A DNA stretch of 13,703 bases from Beroe ovata (lineage: Eukaryota; Ctenophora; Nuda; Beroida; Beroidae): the NCBI GenBank assembly GCA_946803715.1, contig CAMPET010000166.1, forward strand, positions 759 through 14,461, in the 5' to 3' direction. A program made the position numbers and the translations under genes. Below, one piece after another: positions 1 through 13,703 of the stretch; the first letter of the stretch is position 1; each line of letters starts with the position of its first letter. Below the pieces are notes generated by a model, which was not told the origin of the DNA, did no database searches, and was given only the letters and a program-made list of their open reading frames with translations.

Positions 1-20
1 TGTGTGTGTGTGTGTGTGTG
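1..20. repeat. (TG)n microsatellite at the left edge
   Basis: Ten TG units, truncated by the window edge. In the copine transcript this is a CA array starting eight bases after the exon 12 donor (GTATGTGT at 28-21). Confidence 0.9.
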
Positions 21-28
21 ACACATAC

Positions 29-6228
<6,200 letters not shown>

Positions 6229-7242
6229 TCTATATCAATATATTGTTATTTGCTATAACAATCAGAATACTGGAAATAATAGTGAATAGTATCGAAATTC
6301 TTGGGCATGAATTCATAACCACAGGAAATGAATTTATAAAAAGAATAAATGACATTATCACTGGTGCAAATAAAAAGAAAAATTGTGACTCTGAAACCTG
6401 GAGATCAGCCTGTGTATGTTGTATAACCTTGACCATTATACAGAAGGGAAGGGTGTATGGTGTGTGTATGTTTGTGAATGAGTGTGTGTAACATAGATAA
6501 TGCAGTCAAGGATATAAATCGAATTGATTCACACAATCATAACTTGCATAAATGCGTGCTATAGATGATTTTGTTTGGCATTCATAAAATTACTGAATTG
6601 CGCATAATTGATAACAGTGAATACTGAATCGATGTGGCAAGCGATTTTTTGATGCGCGCGCGGCACAAATCTTTGAAAGCCATCATGAGGTTTGCAATGT
6701 GCACTAATCTGCAGATGCATTAGAACAGGATAAATTGTCTCTAATCGATTACTATGTCATGCGGAGTAGTGCGTGGACCCCTGGATCGTACCCGGTTAAA
6801 TATTCAAATATGCCTAATGCCAAGCGCGGCGCGGCGCGCGTATAATTCCAATTTTGCCACGCCAGCAAAAGTATTGTACAGTGTACACTCACACCGTTAG
6901 CTGTCGATGATAGCTCTTGTCAAGAACTTCATTGATCTGAGTAGTGAGTACTTGGCCAGTTGGCCTTGGATCACGTAGCGCGGGAACAGAAGCCGCATAC
7001 TTTATCTTATTTTATAATTCAATCTTTTCCAAACAATTTATGGCACACGAATATTTTCTTATTATTTTTCTGAAATCTGAATTACACATATTCGACAGAT
7101 TTCACAAAGAACCTGATGAATATATTATTTAAGATATTTATGATTAAAATAATAATACCATTCAGATGATTGAACATTGTAGACAGTGAGACAGAGTCAA
7201 TTGAATCAAGCCCACACACTTTGCACCAATAACATAGTACTC
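6229..7242. promoter_or_regulatory. Divergent intergenic region between copine and GCNA, with two CG-rich patches
   Basis: About 1 kb separates the copine start codon (minus) from the GCNA start codon (plus), so both promoters and 5' UTRs should lie here. The DNA is AT-rich except for CG runs at about 6654-6663 and 6824-6840. The second is followed at once by TATAAT (6841-6846). A GTGAGT at 6944-6949 could be the donor of a GCNA 5' UTR intron, but this is only a motif match. Open frames in the region show no recognisable protein. Confidence 0.45.
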
Positions 7243-9529
7243 ATGAGTAAAAAGGCAAGGGAGGATGATGTGAGTTTTGAAGTGAGCTTTTCAGAACTGA
7301 GTCTTAATTATTCACCTGATTCAAGCATTGTATCAAGTTTATCTGATGTCAGAGAAAACATTTCATACACAATATCATGTGATGAATCACAGACTACCCA
7401 ACCACCTGTATATCAATTGTCCTCTAAAAGGAAGATGAAGGAATGTAGAAAGCTAGATAAAACATCTGGTTATTCCCCCATGGCTACCAGCCTGTTGAAA
7501 GATGAAATGGTGCCCCAAAAGAGAGTGAGTGAGATGTTTAGAGAGACTATAACTAAAATTGATTCAAGCATTGCACTACAAACATCACTGTCTGGATCTC
7601 CTGTTGTGAAAGACCTCAGCTTAATTGATTTATCAATAGAATCTAATAAAGAAAACATTTCAAATTTGTCAATTGATGAAAAAAATCTGGTTCAGAACCT
7701 GAATGCTGATAAAAAGACTCGTTTCAGCGAATTCTTCAGATCTGAGTTATCACATTTCAATATTTCATCCCCAGATATTAGTTTTGATATGCCAAAAGAT
7801 TCCCCCAATCAAAGTGATCTTTCTTTAGAAGTCTCTTCTGAATCATTGAATTGCAAAAGCATAGATGATGGTGATGCTAATGGTGTCCAGCAGGATAATA
7901 ATATACGTTCCAATAATGAAAGTGATGAGGATGAAGTCCCATTAAAAACTCCTGCTACATCAAATCGTAAATCTCGCTTTCTGGAGTCTTCTGAAGAAGA
8001 AATTAGCTTTGAAATCAGACGACGATCAATTGTCTATTTGACTGATTCAGAAGGAGATGAGGAAGACATTTATGAAAACAGTTTTATTGATGATGAAGCA
8101 TCAGAGGAAGACATATATGAAAACAGTTTTATTGATGATGAAGCATTAGAAGGGGAGAGCAGTGATTCAATTGATATTATTGATGCTATTTGTGCAACCC
8201 CCTCTGAAGATAGTGAAACATCATTAAGAAAAAGACAACCTCCAATGAACCATCACAAATTGTTCATGGAGGCTGACTCAGGAAGTGAACCTGAAGAGGA
8301 GTCAGTTAGCATGATTCCTAGTGAACTGATCTCTTCCACACCAATTGTGAAAAAACCTCCACCCACAGTACAACGCTATAAAACACCTGATGCCAGACGA
8401 AGGACTTGTATTGCAACACCGCTATCAGTGAGCACTAAAACTGGGACTTCTGGGTTTCCAAATAGGACATACAACAGAAATATTCTTCCGGCAGCCCGTG
8501 AGCTGTTTAAACAGTACAATGAGAATGTATTTGATAACCAGCTTCCACCAGATTTGGAAATCAAGCTCAACAAGAGGTTGCCTGAAACCTGTTTAGTATT
8601 TGTTTGATCCAGTTTGACCTTAGGTGAAAGGAGATCACGCCGTTAATAATATAACCAATATTAGCACTCTCTCAGGTTGACTTCAGCTGCTGGTAGGTGT
8701 GTGTATTGTCGTAAGGGATCCTTCCACAGAGCTGTCATAGAGCTGTCTCCAAAAGTTGTGGACTGTTTGGAGAGACTGAAGGAGACACTCGCCCATGAGC
8801 TTTGTCATGCAGCTACTTTCCTCATTGATAGGAAACTGGTGGGTAGACTTAATACCGTGTCTTCTCCTATTTCTCCTTCATGTTAAGTATTTATTAGAGA
8901 TAGGAATTAAATTCAACTTTGTCCGCTGCAGGACAATCATGGTCCAGTTTGGAAGAAGTGGGCAGCAAGAGTCAACACGAAATACCCAGAGTTACCACCC
9001 GTTACAAGGTGAAATTTACCAGTGCTTGCCACTAAAATGATATTGGAGTTGCTATTGAGTACCTGCCTATAGAGCAAGGTCTATGGGTTACTACTGACTA
9101 GTTATATTATGTCAATCACTTCAATAAATTGACGTCTCGAACATTTCATTGTCAGGTGTCACACATTTGAGATTCAGTACAAATTCAACTACAAGTGCTC
9201 AGAGGATTGGTGTCAGTATAAGATTGGCCGACATAGCAAGAGCATTGATTTGGCGAAGGCACTCTGTCCTCTGTGCTTCAGCAAGTAAGTTTACTGTCTG
9301 CTGATAATGGTTCTGTTGTTATGGCAACTATTCTGTTGTTATCTATAGCAACGTGTTCTCCAGGCTGGTTCTTATCGAGAGTGAAAAGGCACCCCCAAAG
9401 ACCCCAAATAAGTGGATAGACTTTGTCAAGACGAGATATAACGATGTGAAGGACGCTCAACCATCCAGAACTCCTCACAAAGACATTATGAAGCTTCTCA
9501 GTGTTGAGTTCAAAAAAATGAAAGTGTAG
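7243..9529 (+). CDS. GCNA: GCNA/ACRC-like acidic protein with SprT-type zinc metalloprotease domain, 5 exons
   Basis: GCNA proteins are germ-cell nuclear factors with a disordered acidic N-terminus and a SprT-like protease domain. They limit DNA-protein crosslink damage and genome instability. Exons: 7243-8576, 8676-8838, 8932-9008, 9156-9284, 9364-9529; phases agree, giving 622 residues and stop TAG. Residues 1 to about 425 are Ser/Asp/Glu-rich with a SUMO-interacting-type motif IVYL followed by acids (263-266) and a duplicated acidic block (273-302). The SprT domain follows: zinc-binding HELCH at 485-489, third ligand H502 in DNHGP, then a zinc-ribbon-like set C539, C544, C562, C565. The C-terminal segment (KTPNKWIDFVKTRY to the end) resembles the HMG-box-like tail of some GCNA relatives. 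The exon 1 donor (GTTGCC) is weak and chosen by phase and family fit (NKRLTSAAGRC). The start is the first ATG of the frame; an upstream GTG is not a credible start. Family assignment is strong. Confidence 0.9.
8059..8148 (+). repeat. Two 45-bp tandem units in the acidic region of GCNA
   Basis: Units 8059-8103 and 8104-8148 differ at only two bases and encode two copies of EEDIYENSFIDDEA plus one residue. The near identity points to a recent in-frame duplication. Confidence 0.92.
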
Positions 9530-9852
9530 TGTTATCTTTTTATGATATGTGTCGAGCTTGAATTACACTTTGATAATCATGACTACCCATGGAACTAATT
9601 TCTATTTTGTTTTGTTATTTCACGCCTAAATGAACTGCAATCCATACCAGTTCTTTTTATTTTACTAGTTTTATTTTACCTTTTTTGATCTTTGACGGAA
9701 TATTCATATCTTTTATTTCTCCGACCAAGGAATCAAAAAATAGTAAACTGAAATTGAGTGCTTAGTAAGAATTCAAACTTGACTAAATTTTATTTCACTG
9801 TTATACATGTAATGCATGACTACTCCCCCTCTCTAGATTTAGCACGGGAAGT
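9530..9852. other. GCNA-SMIM8 intergenic region
   Basis: 323 bp of T-rich DNA that should hold the GCNA 3' UTR and the SMIM8 promoter/5' UTR. I see no clear AATAAA on the plus strand. A pyrimidine-rich run ending in CTCTCTAG at about 9829-9836 looks like a splice acceptor, so SMIM8 may have an intron in its 5' UTR. Confidence 0.45.
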
Positions 9853-10104
9853 ATGGCCGATCCCGCGAGAAAAGTTCCTCCCGGTTCAGGAATTGCATCA
9901 TCTCCGGCAACAACTTTCTTCAGAATAACAAACTTTGAGTTGTACGCCAAACCGAACAAGTTTATCATGCTAGCAGGGGTAACTGTGTTTCTCAGCTGCT
10001 GTACCTATTTGTATCAGATGAAGAGGTTTGCAGTCGAGGATGGAGTTAAAACCTCCACTGATGGTACTTATTCGTACTCGAAGAAGAGCAAGTGGGATAG
10101 CTGA
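9853..10104 (+). CDS. SMIM8: Small integral membrane protein 8 (SMIM8) homologue, single coding exon
   Basis: SMIM8 (formerly C6orf162) is a conserved single-pass membrane protein of about 97 residues in humans, without an agreed function. This frame is 83 residues, from ATG to TGA. The family marks are visible in order: TTFFR and N..ELYAKPNK just before the membrane segment (residues 21-36), one hydrophobic helix at about 37-55 with a Cys pair (C49, C50), and the C-terminal SKWD. The N-terminus is shorter and different from the human protein, as expected for a poorly conserved region. No signal peptide is evident. The gene lies between GCNA and DBT on the same strand. I assign the family from these motifs as I know them; a profile search was not run. 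Confidence 0.85.
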   Translation: MADPARKVPPGSGIASSPATTFFRITNFELYAKPNKFIMLAGVTVFLSCCTYLYQMKRFAVEDGVKTSTDGTYSYSKKSKWDS

Positions 10105-10478
10105 TGACTCCTTCATAAATCTATGTGTAATGCGCTAGATAACGAGTTTTGAAAGAGCAGACTGGGTTGATACCTCGTCAAAGATCGATTCTGATCCCGG
10201 ACTGAGAAACGCGGTAAAGAAACAGACACAATGATATTGATCTTAATTTCTACTGTTATAGTCCATCATGGTAGAGAGTGATCCCAGTGAATTCGTGTCT
10301 ACAAATTCGAGTTAACGTGATTTAGGCAGAGGATGAATCTTGTATATTCTGCAACTGAAATGTATTGAATTTTACTTTTTGTTTTTATTGAAATTCATTC
10401 GTCATTCCATATTATTGTGCTACTCTATAATATCGAGTACATTAATCTACTGTGTGTACTCAATAGCAGGGCACCATC
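10105..10478. other. SMIM8-DBT intergenic region
   Basis: 374 bp between the SMIM8 stop and the DBT ATG, AT-rich, with no supported gene. A short AG-ending stretch (ATAGCAG, about 10463-10469) just before the DBT ATG could be a 5' UTR splice acceptor, but the upstream pyrimidine tract is poor. Confidence 0.4.
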
Positions 10479-13400
10479 ATGTCCAATCTGAGAAGGAGTA
10501 TCCGACTGCTGCCTGCCCTCCACTCCCATGTCCTCCATTCCCACGTCCTCCAGTCACATGTCCGATATCGACCCTCTCGACACACACTCCATAGTACCAC
10601 AACAACTGTGAGTTAAATAGTGCTTTGTGTTGTATCGAGTTGATACTGCTATCCTTCATTTGTTCTACGTAATGAACGGTATCGAGTTATATGGTTCTCT
10701 CCAAGGAGACATGTAATTATCCTTAGTAAAGTAACCGTTTCCCATGTACCAGACAGTGACGGCGAGTCCGCACATCCGGTCACTGCATACCACGGGACAG
10801 TGCCACGGGGGAACTATCGTTCCGTTCAAGTTGTCCGACATTGGGGAGGGAATTGCAGAGGTGACAATCAAGGAATGGTTAGTGGAGGGGAAATGTGTGT
10901 GTGTGTACGTGTGTGTGTGCTTGTGTCCTCTCTCTGTACCTATACAAGTACACAGTGTGCTCCCTGGTAATACACTATACACTAGGTATACACTATACAC
11001 TTAACACTAGGTATACACTATACACTTTACACAATACACTATACACAATACAGGTATGTGGAAGTGGGCGACGAAGTTGCCCAATTCGACAACATTTGCG
11101 AGGTGCAGTCTGACAAAGCAACTGTCACCATAACCTGCCGATATGACGGCGTGGTGAAAGCCCTACACTTTGAGGTGGACGATACTTGTAGAGTGGGGCA
11201 GGCTCTGGTGGATATCGAGGTGCCAGAAGAAGGTGGGGCAATTCTGGGGAAATTGATATGAATATCTCATTATCTCGAGTCTTCTCACTAACTCACTAAT
11301 TCAATACTCGGATATCACCGGGAATGGCTCTATGATCACCAAATCTTCATTGTACTGATAACATCCTGTGTTTTCTCACAAAAACATCTGTACAGATGTG
11401 GAGAAAGTCCTGCCGACCGGTAACTCGGAATCCGAGTCTGTTCCCGTACCGATACAGACTCAGGGGAGTGGCGTTACCACGGCAACATCGCCACCTCCCT
11501 CCGTGACAGCTGCGCCACCACTTGGTAACCCGTTCACTGCCACCTCTCCTGCTGAAACACCTCCCCCTCCCCCTGTTGTCAAGAGAGAGGTGCTAACGAC
11601 ACCTGCTGTCAGGAAACTCGCTGCTGACAAGGGGGTGAGTTGGGAGATCACGACAAGATCAAACTCGAGATGAAACCTCCGATATTGATAGATAATTGGG
11701 GGCCAGTGTGATTTCAAACGTTCGTCGTAAAGAATAAATCACACCTCTTCCTCAGGTTGATTTATCGTTGGTGCCCGCGACTGGTAAAGGTGGTCGCATT
11801 ACCAAGGAGGACTTCCTCAACTATGTAGCAGCACCGCCTACCGTCAGTGTAGAGGTACGTCACCTTGTTACCATGGTAACGGACAAACACCAAGTAACAC
11901 AGTCTCATGATAACTTACGTTTATCAATATATACCTGCTGTTACCACGCCAAAACCATAGTTACCACCCCTGTTACCATGGATACTACCCCAGGCTCCCT
12001 CTCCTGCCCCTCTAATGGTGGATACCAGCCCCATGGTAACGACCATCCCCACGGCACACATTTGGAACACCTCGCCTACATCACAGGGCGTAGTGAGCAG
12101 CAGTGGGGACACTGTCGTACAGATCAAAGGTAAAGTAGCTATTTCAGGTAAATTGACTCGGTTTTCAATTAGTTTAACCGTGTTTCTAACTTCATGGAAA
12201 CAGCTTGCTCCCAGTTATAGTTTTGCGGTACAAGGCGGCGAGTGCAGAGTTCCGCATAGTCTGGTATCCATATTCTGAGAATGTCTATGATATATAGAGT
12301 TACTGTAGTAGTACCTGATAAAGTTCCCCGTGCTATGATATCCTGGAAATGGAAGTGTCTCGGAGAGACTTGTTGAACCGTGAGATTCTGTCCAGAGAGA
12401 ATCACATATCTGAACATTTAGCGAGGCTTCTCCTGCCCTACTATAGAGATTGGGAGAGAGATTATGCCCTGACTAGATAACACCTATCCCGTGCTGGCTT
12501 AGTGCTGGTTTGAAATTAATAAACTCGTGAGAAATTTCATGATACTCTTGCTGCTGACCGCTCAATGAGCAGTGACAGTTGCAGCTCACTGAGAGTAGCA
12601 GCTCACTGATAGTAACAGTACTGTCTGATACCTGCGACTAACACTCTGTCACTTTGTATCTGTGAACGATTGAGTGACAGCTGTATCTCTGACTGTCTGT
12701 GCTATGAATGTCTGTGCTATGACTGTCTGTGCTATGACTGTCTCTCACAGGTATTGCTAAAGTGATGGTCAAGACGATGACAGCAGCTCAACAAGTACCG
12801 AGGTTCACGTTCCATGACGAGTACAACATGGACAAATTAGTGCAGTGAGTACTGCAGTGCCACGTCCATATCGAGTGAAACCCCCCATCGGGATTGTTTG
12901 GACTGAAAAGTGAAAACTAGTATAAAAACAAGTTAAAATTACGAAGCCAGTTCAAACGAACCTCGTTTTGTTACATCGACTGTCACATTGTTCCAGGCTG
13001 AAGCAGATAATGAAGGAAGTGGGCCAGGAGCAGAAGACCAAGCTGACATTCATGCCCCTCCTCATCAAGGCAGCATCACAAGCGCTCACTGATTTCCCAA
13101 TGATAAATGCGCACGTGAGCACAGATTGCACGACTGTCACGTACAAAGCCGCGCACAACATTGGCATAGCAACGGACACGCCCCATGGACTCATGGTGCC
13201 AAACATCAAGAATGTGCAGGTCAGTTAATTGAGATTGTGCAGGTCAGTTAATTGAGATTGTGCAGGTCAGGCTATAATAGGTCGCAGGCTTAGAAATGCT
13301 GTGACCTGTGTGGGCGGTGACACAGCACAGTTTAGACATCTATTCGTGACTTGTTTTCAGAATCTCTCCATATTGGAGATAGCCCGGGAGCTCAACCGTC

Positions 13401-13480
13401 TGAAGACACTCTCTGAGAACAACAAACTGTCGACTGATGACGTCACAGGGGGAACATTCAGCTTGTCCAATGTCGGAGCG
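10479..13480 (+). CDS. DBT: Lipoamide acyltransferase (E2) of branched-chain alpha-keto acid dehydrogenase, mitochondrial; 5' part, 9 exons
   Basis: E2 moves the branched acyl group from E1 to CoA on a lipoyl arm in the mitochondrial matrix, a committed step of Leu/Ile/Val breakdown. Exons: 10479-10607, 10753-10877, 11054-11232, 11396-11634, 11756-11854, 11994-12129, 12751-12844, 12997-13219, 13361-13480; phases agree, giving 448 codons. Residues 1 to about 60 are Arg/His/Ser-rich with almost no acids, as in a mitochondrial presequence. The lipoyl domain (about 64-143) has [17 protein letters not shown] and [13 protein letters not shown], with lipoyl lysine K106; this wording is typical of the branched-chain E2 rather than pyruvate or 2-oxoglutarate E2. 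The E1/E3-binding domain (about 210-250) has TTPAVRKLA and [16 protein letters not shown]. The catalytic domain starts near residue 302 ([11 protein letters not shown]) and reaches [11 protein letters not shown]. The active-site HxxxDG motif and C-terminus lie past the right edge. No broken exon was seen. Confidence 0.95.
10518..10562 (+). repeat. Three 15-bp tandem units in the DBT presequence
   Basis: Units 10518-10532, 10533-10547 and 10548-10562 encode [10 protein letters not shown] and LQSHV at residues 14-28. They are in frame and lie within the predicted mitochondrial targeting peptide. Confidence 0.85.
10892..10920. repeat. (TG)n-rich tract after the DBT exon 2 donor
   Basis: TG repeats interrupted by ACG and C, beginning about 14 bases after the exon 2 splice donor at 10878, on the transcribed sense as UG repeats. 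Confidence 0.8.
10966..11053. repeat. Degenerate 25-bp tandem repeat running into the DBT exon 3 acceptor
   Basis: Two units at 10981-11005 and 11006-11030 share ACTAGGTATACACTATACAC, flanked by partial TACACTATACAC copies down to the acceptor CAG at 11051-11053. The acceptor therefore has a TA/CA-rich run where a polypyrimidine tract would be expected. Confidence 0.8.
11867..11880. promoter_or_regulatory. GTTACCATGGTAAC palindrome, X-box-like (possible RFX site)
   Basis: The second perfect copy of the same 14-bp palindrome, in DBT intron 5 a few bases after the exon 5 donor. A one-mismatch copy (GTTACCATGGATAC) follows at 11972-11985 in the same intron. Confidence 0.4.
12581..12614. repeat. 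17-bp direct repeat in DBT intron 6
   Basis: Two adjacent copies of a GCAGCTCACTGA(g/t)AGTA unit, 12581-12597 and 12598-12614. Confidence 0.8.
12691..12750. repeat. 15-bp tandem repeat forming the DBT exon 7 splice acceptor
   Basis: Four consecutive 15-base units (12691, 12706, 12721, 12736). The first three read GA(c/a)TGTCTGTGCTAT, and the fourth changes to GACTGTCTCTCACAG, which is the acceptor of exon 7. Confidence 0.85.
13214..13271 (+). repeat. 23-bp tandem repeat triplicating the DBT exon 8 splice donor
   Basis: Units 13214-13236 and 13237-13259 are identical and a third partial unit runs 13260-13270. Each contains GTGCAG|GTCAG, so the exon-intron junction itself is copied. The protein frame supports the first junction (after 13219): NIKNVQ joins NLSILEIA with phase 0. 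Confidence 0.93.
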
Positions 13481-13703
13481 GTCAGTACCTAGGTTCCACA
13501 ATCATGTTCTTACTAACGGTGGAATATTTATACATGATTCCACTCTCATGAGGCTAATCTTGCAATACCATGTGCTCCTTCATAAATCACGTGCTCCCAG
13601 TTAAACCGTCGCGAATATGTTACCGGTTACGCAGTCATGACTCATGAGAGAGAGAGAGAGAGAGAGAGTGTGTGTGTGTGCGTGTGTGTGTGTGCGTGTG
13701 TGT
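13481..13703 (+). other. DBT intron 9 (partial), ending in GA/TG microsatellite
   Basis: Starts with donor GTCAGT at 13481. No further DBT exon was found before the edge. A GA array (about 13645-13668) passes into a TG-rich array that continues off the window. Confidence 0.8.

Larger units (their letters stand above)
12130..12750 (+). other. DBT intron 6 (621 bp)
   Basis: The longest DBT intron in the window. It has no supported gene; its frames (for example around 12169-12417 minus) have no recognisable protein. Its last 170 bases are built from short direct repeats, described separately. Confidence 0.7.

Noticed and set aside
6944-7132. Plus-strand frame upstream of GCNA
   Set aside because: No ATG of good context and no family resemblance; it lies in the probable promoter/5' UTR.
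7186-7242. Upstream extension of the GCNA frame
   Set aside because: It begins at a GTG, which is not a normal animal start. The first ATG of the frame is at 7243.
8795-9040. Plus-strand frame across GCNA intron 2 and exon 3
   Set aside because: Wrong frame for the SprT domain and runs through splice sites. The spliced frame gives the conserved DNHGPVWKKWA.
11368-11395. Extension of the DBT exon 4 frame upstream
   Set aside because: Lies before the TGTACAG acceptor. Exon 3 to exon 4 joins in phase at 11232/11396.

Overview
This window is nuclear DNA from an animal. The genes are split by many short GT-AG introns, the sequence is rich in CA/TG microsatellites, and the products are typical animal proteins. 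Short introns, small intergenic gaps and a divergent rhodopsin-like receptor fit an early-branching invertebrate; a sponge is my best guess, but the species is not proven by anything read here. All exon boundaries were worked out by hand from splice signals, reading-frame phase and family knowledge. No alignment was run.

Layout. The left half (about 29-6228, minus strand) is the 5' part of a copine gene. It has 12 exons giving 583 in-frame codons: an unusual N-terminal Pro-Gln-Gly-Tyr heptad tract, then C2A, C2B and the start of the copine A domain. The gene runs off the left edge. Its largest intron (772-3641) contains an intronless class A GPCR on the same strand (1316-2320). About 1 kb of AT-rich DNA with two short CG-rich patches (6229-7242) separates copine from the plus-strand genes.

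The right half holds three plus-strand genes head to tail with gaps of 323 and 374 bp. They are a GCNA-like (germ cell nuclear acidic) SprT-type protease (7243-9529, 5 exons), the small membrane protein SMIM8 (9853-10104, one coding exon), and the 5' part of DBT, the E2 subunit of mitochondrial branched-chain alpha-keto acid dehydrogenase (10479-13480, 9 exons, 448 codons), which runs off the right edge. These genes share no pathway. Copine is a calcium/membrane adaptor, the GPCR a surface receptor, GCNA acts on protein-DNA crosslinks in germ cells, SMIM8 is a poorly known membrane protein, and DBT degrades branched-chain amino acids. Their proximity looks like genome compactness, not an operon.

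The items most worth a second look are: the copine with an annexin-A7-like repeat head; the nested same-strand GPCR; a 23-bp tandem repeat that triplicates a 5' splice site in DBT; a 73-bp near-perfect palindrome; and repeated GTTACCATGGTAAC palindromes that match the RFX X-box consensus.
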